Origin: Mycolicibacterium sp. P9-64
Lineage (GTDB): Bacteria > Actinomycetota > Actinomycetes > Mycobacteriales > Mycobacteriaceae
NCBI RefSeq assembly: GCF_008329605.1
Contig: NZ_NPKO01000002.1
Coordinates: 124,001 to 188,000, forward strand
Length of the DNA: 64,000 bases
Reading direction: 5' to 3'
Shown piece after piece: positions 27,752 to 37,273 of this stretch (its first letter is position 1; every line of letters begins with the position of its first letter). Below the pieces are notes generated by a model, which had not been told where the DNA came from, ran no database searches, and worked only from the letters and a program-made list of their open reading frames with translations. The translations under genes and the position numbers were made by a program.

Positions 27752-30700
27752 GTGTCCGAACCGTCCGTCCCCGAGCTGCGCGCGCGGCTCGACGGTCTGA
27801 CGATCCGCGACGCCTCCCGACTCGGCCGCAGGCTGAGGGGCCTCCGGGGCAGCGACCCGGCCACCGTGCAGAAGATCGCCGAGCAGTTCACCGCCGCCGA
27901 GGCGCTCGTCGCGGCCCGCATCGCCGCCGTCCCAGACATCACCTACCCCGACCTGCCGGTCAGCGAGCGGCGCGACGAGATCGCCAAGGCCATCACCGAG
28001 AACCAAGTGGTCGTGGTCGCCGGTGAGACGGGATCGGGCAAGACCACGCAGCTGCCGAAGATCTGCCTGGAGCTCGGCCGCGGCATTCGCGGCACCATCG
28101 GCCACACCCAGCCGCGCAGGCTCGCCGCGCGCACGGTCGCGCAGCGCATCGCCGACGAACTGCACGTCCCGCTCGGCGGGGCCATCGGCTACACCGTCCG
28201 GTTCACCGACCAGGCCAGCGACCGCACGCTGGTGAAGCTCATGACCGACGGCATCCTGCTCGCCGAGATGCAGCGCGACCGTCGCCTGCTGCGCTACGAC
28301 ACCCTGATCCTCGACGAGGCCCACGAACGCAGCCTCAACATCGACTTCCTGCTCGGATATCTGCGTGAACTGCTGCCGCGCCGGCCCGACCTGAAGGTGA
28401 TCGTCACGTCGGCGACGATCGAGCCGGGTCGCTTCGCCGCGCACTTCGCCGGAGGCGAACATGGATCTGGCGGTGACGCTCCCATCGTCGAGGTGTCCGG
28501 TCGCACGTACCCGGTCGAGATCCGGTACCGGCCACTGGAGATCCCGGTGCCGTCGGATGATTCTGACGACGGCTCCAACTTTCAAGACGCTGATGACCCT
28601 GACCACGAAGTGGTCAGAACGGTCCTCCGCGATCAGACCGAAGCCATCGTCGACGCCGTCGTCGAACTCGAGGCCGAACCACCGGGCGACGTGCTGGTAT
28701 TCCTTTCCGGCGAGCGCGAGATCCGCGATACCGCAGAGGCCTTGCGCGCGACGCTGAAACACACCGAGGTGCTGCCGCTGTACGCGCGGCTGCCAACGGC
28801 CGAGCAGCAGAAGGTGTTCACACCGCATACCGGCCGTCGCGTCGTGCTCGCCACCAACGTCGCGGAGACGTCGCTGACCGTGCCCGGCGTGCGCTACGTC
28901 GTCGATCCCGGCACCGCTCGCATCTCCCGCTATAGCAGGCGGACCAAGGTACAACGGCTGCCCATCGAGCCGATCTCGCAGGCCTCCGCCGCGCAACGGT
29001 CAGGCCGGTCGGGGCGTGTTGCGCCGGGTGTGTGCATCCGCCTCTATTCGGAGGACGACTTCGAATCCCGGCCTCGCTACACCGATCCCGAGATTCTACG
29101 GACCAACCTCGCGGCGGTGATCCTGCAGATGGCCGCGCTTGGCCTTGGCGACATGGAGAACTTTCCCTTCCTCGACCCGCCCGACAAGCGCAGTGTCCGC
29201 GACGGCGTCCAGCTGTTGCAGGAGCTCGGCGGGTTCGACGAGCACGGTGCCATCACGGCACTCGGCCGTCGACTGGCGCAGCTGCCGCTTGATCCGCGCA
29301 TCGGCAGGATGATCCTGCAGGCCGACTCCGAAAACTGCGTGCGCGAGGTGCTGGTTCTCGCGGCCGCCCTATCGATCCCCAACCCGCGGGAGCGGCCCGC
29401 CGACCGCGAGGAGGCGGCGCGGCAGAAGCACGCACGCTTCGCCGACGAGCACTCGGACTTCATGTCCTTCCTCAACCTCTGGAACTACCTTGGCGAGCAG
29501 CGAAAGGAGCGGTCCGGCAGCTCGTTTCGACGGATGTGCCGCGAGGAGTTCCTGCACTACCTGCGGATCAGGGAATGGCAGGACCTCGTCGGGCAGCTGC
29601 GCAGCATCGCCCGCGACATGGGCATCCGGGAGCAGGACGAGCCCGCTGATGCGGCGCGCGTGCATGCGGCGCTGACTGCCGGGTTGCTGTCGCACATCGG
29701 TGTCAAAGAGGGCGAAACCCGGGAGTATCAAGGCGCACGCAACTCCAAGTTCGTGCTCGCGCCAGGGTCGGTTCTCAGCAAGCGGCCACCGCGCTGGATC
29801 GTCGTCGCCGACCTCGTCGAGACCAGCCGCCTGTACGGCAGGATCGCCGCACGCATCGAGCCCGAGGCCGTGGAACGTGTTGCCGCGCATCTCGTTCAAC
29901 GCACCTACAGTGAGCCGCACTGGGACGCCAAACGCGGCTCTGCCACCGCGTTCGAACGGGTCACGCTCTACGGCCTGCCGCTGGTGCCGCGCCGCCGCGT
30001 CGGGTACTCGCAGATCGACCCCGTAGTGGCACGGGAGCTGTTCATCCGCGGCGCGCTCGTCGAGGGGGACTGGCAGACCCGCCACCACTTCTTCCGCGAC
30101 AACGCCAAGCTGCTCGAGGAGCTCGCCGAGATCGAGGAGCGCGCGCGACGCAGGGACCTGCTGGTCGGCGACGACGAGATCTACGCCCTCTACGACGCGC
30201 GGGTACCCGCCGACGTGGTCTCGGGAAGGCACTTCGACGCCTGGTGGAAGAAGCAGCGACACCGCACCCCCGACCTACTGACCTTCACGCGAAAAGACCT
30301 GCTGCGCAACGATGACGACGCCGAGCGGCCGGACACCTGGCAAGCGGGTGACCTGTCGCTGCCCATCACCTACCGCTTCGAGCCCGGCGCAGACGACGAC
30401 GGCATCACCGTGCACGTTCCGGTGGAGGTGCTTCCCCGGCTCGGTGGCGACGAATTGGCATGGCACGTACCGGCGTTGCGTGAAGAGCTGATCACCGAAC
30501 TGATCCGGTCCCTCCCCAAGGATCTGCGCCGCAACTTCGTACCTGCCCCCGACACCGCCCGAGCCCTGCTCACCACACTCGATCCCGGCGATGCACCGCT
30601 GCTGCAGGCTCTGCAGGGCGAATTGCGCAGGCGCACCGGCGTCCTGGTGCCGATCGACGCATTCGACATCGAGAAGATCCCCGCCCATCTGCGGGTGACG

Positions 30701-31681
30701 TTCGCCGTCGAATCCGGCGGTGCCGAGGTGGCCCGCGGCAAGAGCCTCGACGCGTTGCAGGAGCGGCTTGCCGCCCCGGTGCGCAAGGCCGTCGCGGGCG
30801 CGGTCGCCCCCGGTGTTGAGCGCACCGGGTTGCGTGGCTGGCCCGAGGGTGTGACCGAACTGCAGCGCACCGTGGAGCGGACCGCGGGAAGCCACACGGT
30901 GCGTGGGTTTCCCGCGTTGGTCGACGCGGGGTCGGCCGTCGACTTACGGGTGTTCGCCACCCAAGCCGAGCAGGACGCGGCGATGGGACCTGGCACCCGC
31001 CGGTTGCTCAGGCTGGCCACCACATCACCGGCCAAAGCCGTTGAGCGGGCGCTGAATCCCCGCACACGGCTGCTACTCGGATCCAATCCAGATGGTTCGC
31101 TGGCCGCACTGCTCGACGACTGTGCCGACGCCGCGGTGGACCTGCTGGCGCCGGCCCCCGTGTGGACGCGGGCTGCGTTCGCGACGCTGCAGGACAAGGT
31201 CGCAGGCAACCTGGTGCCGACCACGCTCGACGTGGTCGGCCGCGTCGAAAAGGTGATCGCCGCCTGGAATGACGTGCAGATCGCATTGCCCGACAAGCCA
31301 CTGCCATCCCAGGCCGATGCGATCGCCGATGTGCGGGCTCAACTGGCCAGGTTGCTCCCGCGGGGGTTCGTCACGGCAACCGGCGTTGCGCGCCTTGGCA
31401 ACCTGGCTCGGTACCTGACCGCGATCAGCCGCAGGCTCGAGCGGCTGCCGCACGCCGTCAAGGCCGACGGCGATCTCATGTTGCGGGTGCACGCGGTGCA
31501 GGACGCATACGACGACCTCGTCAAGGCACTGTCACCGGGACGTGCGGCCGCAGAAGACGTTCGGGACATCGGGCGGATGATCGAGGAGCTCCGCGTGAGC
31601 CTGTGGGCCCAGCAGCTCGGCACCGCACGCTCAGTCAGCGAGCAGCGCATCTACCGCGCGATCGACGCCGTCGGAGCTTGA
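27752..31681 (+). CDS. hrpA: ATP-dependent RNA helicase HrpA
   Basis: 1309 residues from GTG, full length for the family. DEAH-box motifs: GETGSGKTTQLPK (Walker A), TQPRRLAA, DEAHERS, TSATIE, NVAETSLT and QRSGRSGR, followed by HA2/OB regions and the long C-terminal DUF3418 domain. Processes or remodels structured RNA. Monocistronic; convergent with ansP, with an inverted copy of the intergenic repeat between. Confidence 0.96.
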   Translation: MSEPSVPELRARLDGLTIRDASRLGRRLRGLRGSDPATVQKIAEQFTAAEALVAARIAAVPDITYPDLPVSERRDEIAKAITENQVVVVAGETGSGKTTQLPKICLELGRGIRGTIGHTQPRRLAARTVAQRIADELHVPLGGAIGYTVRFTDQASDRTLVKLMTDGILLAEMQRDRRLLRYDTLILDEAHERSLNIDFLLGYLRELLPRRPDLKVIVTSATIEPGRFAAHFAGGEHGSGGDAPIVEVSGRTYPVEIRYRPLEIPVPSDDSDDGSNFQDADDPDHEVVRTVLRDQTEAIVDAVVELEAEPPGDVLVFLSGEREIRDTAEALRATLKHTEVLPLYARLPTAEQQKVFTPHTGRRVVLATNVAETSLTVPGVRYVVDPGTARISRYSRRTKVQRLPIEPISQASAAQRSGRSGRVAPGVCIRLYSEDDFESRPRYTDPEILRTNLAAVILQMAALGLGDMENFPFLDPPDKRSVRDGVQLLQELGGFDEHGAITALGRRLAQLPLDPRIGRMILQADSENCVREVLVLAAALSIPNPRERPADREEAARQKHARFADEHSDFMSFLNLWNYLGEQRKERSGSSFRRMCREEFLHYLRIREWQDLVGQLRSIARDMGIREQDEPADAARVHAALTAGLLSHIGVKEGETREYQGARNSKFVLAPGSVLSKRPPRWIVVADLVETSRLYGRIAARIEPEAVERVAAHLVQRTYSEPHWDAKRGSATAFERVTLYGLPLVPRRRVGYSQIDPVVARELFIRGALVEGDWQTRHHFFRDNAKLLEELAEIEERARRRDLLVGDDEIYALYDARVPADVVSGRHFDAWWKKQRHRTPDLLTFTRKDLLRNDDDAERPDTWQAGDLSLPITYRFEPGADDDGITVHVPVEVLPRLGGDELAWHVPALREELITELIRSLPKDLRRNFVPAPDTARALLTTLDPGDAPLLQALQGELRRRTGVLVPIDAFDIEKIPAHLRVTFAVESGGAEVARGKSLDALQERLAAPVRKAVAGAVAPGVERTGLRGWPEGVTELQRTVERTAGSHTVRGFPALVDAGSAVDLRVFATQAEQDAAMGPGTRRLLRLATTSPAKAVERALNPRTRLLLGSNPDGSLAALLDDCADAAVDLLAPAPVWTRAAFATLQDKVAGNLVPTTLDVVGRVEKVIAAWNDVQIALPDKPLPSQADAIADVRAQLARLLPRGFVTATGVARLGNLARYLTAISRRLERLPHAVKADGDLMLRVHAVQDAYDDLVKALSPGRAAAEDVRDIGRMIEELRVSLWAQQLGTARSVSEQRIYRAIDAVGA

Positions 31682-31683
31682 GT

Positions 31684-31706
31684 CTTCCCCGTCGCTTCGC
31701 TCGCCC
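31684..31706. repeat. Inverted copy of the GGGCGAGCGAAGCGACGGGG repeat
   Basis: Reads CTTCCCCGTCGCTTCGCTCG then CCC, the reverse complement (one base shorter) of the unit found in tandem at 26465-26540. It starts 2 bp after the hrpA stop and lies 9 bp before the ansP stop on the opposite strand. Confidence 0.75.
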
Positions 31707-31715
31707 AAAAGGCCC

Positions 31716-33203
31716 CTACTTGTCGTCAGGCGGCGGAGGCCGGTTGGCGACGGTCGGGAACTCACCGGTGTAGCCGACCCGCTCCTGCGCGACGGCCAGC
31801 ACACGTGCACGGACCGCGTACCACCCGGCGATGAGCGCCGGGACGATGAGGATCAGTGAGGCAACGGTCCAGGTGCCGATCGGCGGATCGAGCGCCATCA
31901 GAACGACGACGCCGAACAGGAACGCCAACGTGAGATAGCCGGTGTATGGGGAGCCCCACAACTGGAATACCGGCCGCTCGAGGATGCCGCGTTTCGCCCA
32001 GCGGTAGAGCTGGATCTGGCAGATGACGATGGTGGCCCACGACGCGATGATGCCAAGGGCGGCGATGTTGAGCACGATCTCGAACGCCTGACCGGGCACC
32101 AGAAGGTTGAGGACGACGCCGAACAGACCGACGGCAGCGGTCAGGAAGATTCCGCCATACGGCACGCCGCGGCTGGACATCTTTGCCGTGAACTTCGGTG
32201 CGCTGCCGTTCATTGCCATCGACCGCAGGATCCGGCCGGTCGAGTACAACCCGGCGTTGAGGCTGGAGAATGCGGCGGTCAGCACGACGATGTTCATGAT
32301 CGTGCCAGCGCCTTCGAACCCGATTCGGGAGAAGAACGTGACGAACGGGCTCTCGCCGGCCTTGTAGGTGGTGTACGGGAGAAGAAGGGCCAGCAGGAAC
32401 AGCGAACCGACGTAGAAGACGGCGATACGTGCGATCACCGAGTTGATCGCGCGCGGCATGATCTTGTGCGGATGGGCAGTCTCACCGGCCGCGGTGCCGA
32501 CGAGTTCGACTGCAGCATAAGCAAATACAACGCCGGACATGACGATCACCAATGGGAAGGCGCCCGCAGGGAAGAGCCCGCCGTTGTCGGCGATCACGCT
32601 GAAGCCGGTTGCCTGCCCTTCAATCTTGTAGCGGCCGGCGAGGAAGATGGTGCCTGCGACCAGGAAGGTGATCAGCGCAAGGACTTTGATGGCCGCAGCC
32701 CAGAACTCGAGCTCCCCGAACAGGGTGACCGAGATGAGGTTTATGCCCACCACCGCCGCCAACGCGAGCAGGGCGATCAGCCACTGCGGGACGCTCCCGA
32801 AGGAGGTCCAGTAGTGAAAATAGGTGGCGATCGCCGTCGAGTCGACGATGGCCGTGAACGCCCAGTTCAGCCAGTACATCCAGCCGGCGACGAACGCCGC
32901 CTTCTCGCCGAGGAACTCGCGCGCATACGACACGAAGGACCCCGACGAAGGCCGGTGCAGCACGAGCTCACCCAACGCCCGCAGGATCAGGAAGACGAAG
33001 ATGCCGCAGAACGCGTAGCTCAAGAACAGGCCCGGTCCGGCGTTGTGTAGTCGGCTGCCTGCACCGAGGAACAGTCCGGTGCCGATGGCACCGCCGATCG
33101 CGATCATCTGCAGCTGCCGGGGCTTGAGCCCCTTGTGGTAGCCCTCGTCCTCCGCCATCAGTGCGGAGTTGTCGTACGCCGACGGCTTGGGTTCAGTGGT
33201 CAT
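31716..33203 (-). CDS. ansP: L-asparagine permease (APC family)
   Basis: 495 residues, twelve transmembrane segments. N-terminal [40 protein letters not shown] and [19 protein letters not shown] are very close to mycobacterial AnsP1/AnsP2. Proton-coupled asparagine uptake is the likely role, though related APC members take other amino acids. A small membrane protein gene lies 21 bp upstream and probably shares its transcript. Confidence 0.9.
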   Translation of the reverse strand: MTTEPKPSAYDNSALMAEDEGYHKGLKPRQLQMIAIGGAIGTGLFLGAGSRLHNAGPGLFLSYAFCGIFVFLILRALGELVLHRPSSGSFVSYAREFLGEKAAFVAGWMYWLNWAFTAIVDSTAIATYFHYWTSFGSVPQWLIALLALAAVVGINLISVTLFGELEFWAAAIKVLALITFLVAGTIFLAGRYKIEGQATGFSVIADNGGLFPAGAFPLVIVMSGVVFAYAAVELVGTAAGETAHPHKIMPRAINSVIARIAVFYVGSLFLLALLLPYTTYKAGESPFVTFFSRIGFEGAGTIMNIVVLTAAFSSLNAGLYSTGRILRSMAMNGSAPKFTAKMSSRGVPYGGIFLTAAVGLFGVVLNLLVPGQAFEIVLNIAALGIIASWATIVICQIQLYRWAKRGILERPVFQLWGSPYTGYLTLAFLFGVVVLMALDPPIGTWTVASLILIVPALIAGWYAVRARVLAVAQERVGYTGEFPTVANRPPPPDDK

Positions 33204-33224
33204 CTGAAGAAGTCCTCGCTCTAG

Positions 33225-33476
33225 TCAGTTTCCGGGTGACGCAGGATCAATGGGGTTGCCATGGGCATCCCAACGCTCCGGGGGCCCCGGCGTATCGCTG
33301 ACGTCACGAAACGTCATCACGAAGCCGCACACGGCGACCACGGCTGCTATCGCGTAGCCGATGATGGAGTACCAACCTGCGTGCAGGTACGCAGTGACCG
33401 CGACGATGAACATCGCCAGGAACACCAGGGACATGCCGATCAGTGGAATCTTTGCGAACAAATCAACGCGTGCCAC
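33225..33476 (-). CDS. Small two-helix membrane protein
   Basis: 83 residues. I place the start at GTG (MARVDLFAKIPL) because GAGGTGA lies five bases upstream; a GTG nine bases earlier is too close to that site. Two helices (about residues 10-28 and 33-53), then a tail ending DAHGNPIDPASPGN. Precedes ansP in the same direction with 21 bp between; perhaps an accessory subunit, not recognised. Confidence 0.7.
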   Translation of the reverse strand: MARVDLFAKIPLIGMSLVFLAMFIVAVTAYLHAGWYSIIGYAIAAVVAVCGFVMTFRDVSDTPGPPERWDAHGNPIDPASPGN

Positions 33477-34189
33477 GAGACTCACCTCATAAGTGCCGGA
33501 TCAAACGTGTTGATCAGTCAACACCCTCTCGCGCCGTCACGCGTGCTAAACGAACCGTGTATTCAATCGGCGTCATTGGCTCGGATATGCCGAGAATTTG
33601 CTCAGGGGGGATCGGCATGGAATTCACTTTCCTTCGCGACAATTTCCGAGCAGAGTTGCTGTGCCGACCATCGAGGAATCGGTCTCACCACGACGCACGT
33701 GGGTGGGGTTGACATCGTCGCGCTGGTGCTTGGTGTCGCCGTGTGTGTCGTGTTGGCGCTCCTCATGAGTCCGCTTGCTACGCAGAGCGATCCGGCCATG
33801 GTCTGGGACGGTCGCGTGGCGGTGGGTTTTGCGGCGCTGGTTTCCCGTCGGGCCATTGTGGCTGGGTCAGGCGGCGTCAACCCTCTTCGCCACATTCGCT
33901 CACACCGGTGGTCTGGCCGTAGTTCTGCGGCAGGTCGTGTCCGACGACGTCGGACACTTCGATTTGCCCGCAGTAGCGGAAGGCCGCGCGACGTCTAGCA
34001 ATAGTTGGTTGTCGGTCACTGACGTGTCGCTTCGGAACGTAATGGACTGTGCCGGTTCATCTTTGTCCTTGCATCGTTGGCGGCCGGACCTTCTGAAGGC
34101 CGTCTCACTGTTCGTACCAACCGGCAACCGAATGCCCCTGATGCGAACCGGATCGGCGACGCCACGGCGAGGTTTGCGGGGTCGGCGGG
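33477..34189. other. 713-bp stretch without an intact gene
   Basis: Contains the probable promoter region of the small membrane protein/ansP pair, a possible frameshifted short membrane-protein gene (33699-33998, see separate entry), and about 190 bp before the TPR protein gene in which I see nothing. No tRNA, hairpin terminator or insertion sequence was recognised. Confidence 0.6.
33699..33998 (+). pseudogene. Possible frameshifted small membrane-protein gene
   Basis: From a GTG at 33699 the frame reads VGGVDIVALVLGVAVCVVLA, then RVAVGFAALV and degenerates into Arg-rich sequence. In the next frame, sense resumes near 33840 as GPLWLGQAASTLFATFAHTG, then GLAVVLRQVVSDDVGHFDLP. The two halves would make two membrane helices and a short tail if one base were gained or lost near 33840. 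No homologue can be named from sequence alone; sequencing error is also possible. Confidence 0.35.
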
Positions 34190-34900
34190 TCAGCCGCCAC
34201 CGTTCTGAGCGGCTGCCGCATCGCGAAGGATCTGCTGCAGCCGCTCCAGCGGATCTCCGGAGTCGGGGTTCAGTCGCAGCCGGGGATCCCGTTCGTCGGG
34301 CGCGGATTGGCCTGCGGGCGGTGGAGGTGGCGGAGGCGGGGGTGCGGCCGCCGGCGGCGGCGGTGGTGGCGGTGGCGCCACGGCCATGTCGTCGATCTTG
34401 CCCTCGAGCCGGGCGGCCGCCGCGTCGCGGACGGCGCGCCGCTCCTGGTCGGAATCAGCGTTGCCCTCGAAGCATCCGGCGGGGGCGTCGTTCACGGCGG
34501 CGAGCGCGCTGCGATAGTTGGCAACCGCCTTCTCGACGTCCAACACTCCGGCTGCCTTGTCGCCGAGCGTCTCTCGGACCAGCTCGACGTTGACCCGGGT
34601 ATCGCAGGAGTCTGCAGGGTCGGTATGCGCCAGCGCCTGCGTGAACTGCTTGTCGGCGTCCTCCAGGCGACCGTCGAGCACGGCCAGATTGCCTGCCGCG
34701 AAGTAGGCCTTCGCGGGCTCGACGACGTTGAGCACGTCCAGCGCTGCGACGTCGGTCCTGAGCGCACCGGCGTCCTTCTGTGCGAAGTCGCTGGCGGCCA
34801 GACCGCCTGCGATCACGACCGAACACATCTTCAGCAGCGCGATCACCATCAGCACAGCGATGGGCGCGGAGAACACCAGCAGCCGACGGCGAAGGCTCAT
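34190..34900 (-). CDS. Membrane-anchored TPR-like protein with proline-rich region (BatC/E-like position)
   Basis: 236 residues. One N-terminal membrane helix (about 7-32), a helical TPR-like region (AKAYFAAGNLAVLDGRLEDA; VEKAVANYRSALAAV), two blocks of eight and nine consecutive prolines (about 175-195), and a C-terminal helix LERLQQILRDAAA. Last gene of the MoxR-DUF58-VWA operon; ATG overlaps the upstream stop (ATGA). The place and build resemble the TPR partner of Bat/MoxR-VWA systems. Confidence 0.75.
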   Translation of the reverse strand: MSLRRRLLVFSAPIAVLMVIALLKMCSVVIAGGLAASDFAQKDAGALRTDVAALDVLNVVEPAKAYFAAGNLAVLDGRLEDADKQFTQALAHTDPADSCDTRVNVELVRETLGDKAAGVLDVEKAVANYRSALAAVNDAPAGCFEGNADSDQERRAVRDAAAARLEGKIDDMAVAPPPPPPPPAAAPPPPPPPPPAGQSAPDERDPRLRLNPDSGDPLERLQQILRDAAAAQNGGG

Positions 34901-35877
34901 ACGACCACGTCCGCGTTGGCCAGTCGGGAGCGCCGGAACTCGAGCAGCACCAGGTACAACTCGATCAGGACCAGGATCGCGGCACCGAGTGCGGGAGCCC
35001 AGTACAGCTCGGTCCGGCCTGCCGGAGCCGCGACCGGTGGTGGCGGCCCGATCACGGTGCCCTGGTCCTGAAGCACTCCGGCCAGGGGTGTGGTGCCATC
35101 GCGCGGGACGTAGGGCACGCCGATCTGATCGGCGACACCCCGCAGCGCCTGCTCGTCGATCGCCGACCGGGCGACGTCCGTCCCTGGAATGGGGCCGCCG
35201 TCGGCACTGCCGTAGCCGAGCACTGCTCCGCCGTCCACCGCCCCCTCGGGCAGCTCGAATCGCCGCTGTGGAACTTGAGTTTCGGCGGCGCCCGCGCCGA
35301 GGTAGAAGATCAGGTTCTGGGCTCGCGGGAACTGCTGTCGTGCCCCGATGAGTTGGTAGCGCAGCACGTTTCCGGCAGCGCCGACGTTGGTCTGCACCAC
35401 GGCGTCGGGCGCCGAGGCGTACGGCGTCATGGCCGACGTCACCGGCCGCAGGCTCCAGGTGTCCGCCGACAACGGCCAGTCCAGTGCTGGACGGGACGCA
35501 AAGGAGATGACGGCGAAACGGGCATCCGGATAGTGGTCGATCAATGCCGAGATGTCATCGCGTGCAACCGCCATCCGGTCCCTGCCGCCCGCCAGGTCTT
35601 CGACGCGCATGTCGGGTGAGCGATCGACGACGATGAACACGTTGGGTTCCCCGTCCCCTGCGGCACGGATGGTGCCCTGGTCGTCGTTGCCCATCACTGG
35701 TCGCGCGGCCGCCATCAACAGCAGTAGCGCGGCCAATGTCAGGCCGCACCATCGCCAGACGGCAGCCCGGTTGCGTGCGGCGGCGATCAACCGCCGCAAC
35801 GCGATGACGCGAGCCACCACGATCGCGGCCGCGATGGCGGCGAGCAGTAGCAGCGGCAGGACCGGTTGAAGGGTCAT
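34897..35877 (-). CDS. VWA-domain membrane protein (BatA/B-like)
   Basis: 326 residues from MTLQPVLPLLLL, ATG overlapping the upstream VWA gene's stop. Two N-terminal helices, an extracytoplasmic von Willebrand A domain with a near-canonical MIDAS (FIVVDRSPDMR) and a C-terminal membrane helix (APALGAAILVLIELYLVLLEF). Part of the MoxR operon; such VWA proteins are thought to be metal-dependent adhesion or assembly partners of the MoxR ATPase. Confidence 0.85.
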   Translation of the reverse strand: MTLQPVLPLLLLAAIAAAIVVARVIALRRLIAAARNRAAVWRWCGLTLAALLLLMAAARPVMGNDDQGTIRAAGDGEPNVFIVVDRSPDMRVEDLAGGRDRMAVARDDISALIDHYPDARFAVISFASRPALDWPLSADTWSLRPVTSAMTPYASAPDAVVQTNVGAAGNVLRYQLIGARQQFPRAQNLIFYLGAGAAETQVPQRRFELPEGAVDGGAVLGYGSADGGPIPGTDVARSAIDEQALRGVADQIGVPYVPRDGTTPLAGVLQDQGTVIGPPPPVAAPAGRTELYWAPALGAAILVLIELYLVLLEFRRSRLANADVVV

Positions 35878-36809
35878 CGTCGCACCACCGGCCATGCGGC
35901 CAGGATCAGCGCCGCCAATAGCGCGACGATCAGTGGCACGTCGGGGGATTCGGTCGGCTTGAGCGCGGTGGTGTCGTCGGTGGGCACCGCCGCCGGCGGG
36001 TTGGCCCTGATCTCGGCCAGGTGCGCCGGCACGTCGGCGTCGGCCGAGAAGGCGCGCCCTCCGGTGTCGCGGGCGAGTGCAGCCAGCGTGCCGTTGCCGG
36101 AGCCCGTCAGCACGACGTTGACCTGTACACCCGTTGTGCGGGCCAACTCCGTGACCCGGCTGGCGGTGAACAGGCCGGGCTTGCTGCCGTCGGCATCGGG
36201 GCCGACGTAGATCACCGAACGCCGTTGTGCAGGTGCCTGGTCGAACGCGGGGAAACCGGTCAGGCACATCGCCAGCAAGTCCTCGGCGCCGGGCGTGTAG
36301 TCGACGTAGGACACCGGTGCCACGAAACCGTCGCCCGCGCCCGCGAACTGCGCTGCGGCGTACTGGTAATCGCGGGTGAGCGGCACCACCCGCCGGTTCG
36401 GCGACGTCAGCCCGATGCGCTCGGTGGAGAACGTCTTGACCCGGTCGGCGAAGTACCGCAGTGCCGCATTCGGGGCGGGCTCCGTCGCCGGTCCGTCGAC
36501 GCAGAGCATGACGTCCTCCGGTTGGCCCGTGCCGGATGTGCCTGCCGCCGAGGGCAATCCCGTTGGGCGCGCGGCGGCGATCACCGCAGCGGCGAAGATG
36601 ACGACCAGCAGCACCATCGCGACGATCATCGACGACGACCGGATGCGGGCAGCGCGGACGTACTCGGGCAGCGTGGTCAGGCGGCCGACGTTGGCCAGCG
36701 GACGCAACTGCCGTCGCTCGGCGTCCATCGGCCGGAACAGCACGGCCGCAATGCAGATCGCCAGGGCCACGCAGCCGGTGATCGCCACGACCCACCAGGT
36801 CAGGTCCAC
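35874..36809 (-). CDS. VWA-like membrane protein with degraded MIDAS
   Basis: 311 residues from a GTG. Two N-terminal helices (about 6-25 and 58-80) and one C-terminal helix (PLIVALLAALILAAW). The region where MIDAS DxSxS should be reads VMLCVDGPATEP, so metal binding is doubtful, whereas the paired gene downstream keeps it. Overlaps the preceding gene by 10 bp and the next by 4 bp. A BatB-type partner by position. Confidence 0.75.
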   Translation of the reverse strand: MDLTWWVVAITGCVALAICIAAVLFRPMDAERRQLRPLANVGRLTTLPEYVRAARIRSSSMIVAMVLLVVIFAAAVIAAARPTGLPSAAGTSGTGQPEDVMLCVDGPATEPAPNAALRYFADRVKTFSTERIGLTSPNRRVVPLTRDYQYAAAQFAGAGDGFVAPVSYVDYTPGAEDLLAMCLTGFPAFDQAPAQRRSVIYVGPDADGSKPGLFTASRVTELARTTGVQVNVVLTGSGNGTLAALARDTGGRAFSADADVPAHLAEIRANPPAAVPTDDTTALKPTESPDVPLIVALLAALILAAWPVVRR

Positions 36810-37273
36810 GATCGAATCAGCTCCTCCGCCGACTCGCTCACCGCGGAGATGTCCACCCGAGACGCCGCGTTGAACTGCGCGTCGTCGAGCTGCTCCAAAA
36901 GCGGTGCTGCCCTGGCGAGTTCACCCTCGGCGATCTGCTCCACCTGCATGTACTGGGCGCGTACCCCAGTGCTCTGTTGCAGGAAGCCACGCAGCGCGGC
37001 GCTCACCGCGGCACCCGCGGGTGCGGTGGCGAGCTCACCGGCGCGGTACTTCTCGCCGATCTGATGGACCGCCCGTGCGAAGCGACGCCGCACCATGTCA
37101 CCGTGCATGGCTCCCACGACGGGTAGATTGCGCAACCGTCCAGCGGGCATGGTCAGTGCGAATACGCCTGCGTACCAGACGATGAGGACGAGCAAGATCA
37201 GCACGGCCGCCCACAACCACCACGACGAGTAGGGCGTCGGGCCGATGACGTGACGGAGCAGGTCATCCGGCAC
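36800..37273 (-). CDS. Membrane protein of the MoxR operon (DUF4381-like)
   Basis: 157 residues from GTG. One N-terminal membrane helix (SWWLWAAVLILLVLIVWYAG), then a cytosolic helical part with YRAGELATAPAGAAVSAALRGFLQQ. Located between the DUF58 and VWA genes, where DUF4381-type proteins sit in other MoxR operons. The assignment rests on position and size. Confidence 0.65.
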   Translation of the reverse strand: MPDDLLRHVIGPTPYSSWWLWAAVLILLVLIVWYAGVFALTMPAGRLRNLPVVGAMHGDMVRRRFARAVHQIGEKYRAGELATAPAGAAVSAALRGFLQQSTGVRAQYMQVEQIAEGELARAAPLLEQLDDAQFNAASRVDISAVSESAEELIRSWT

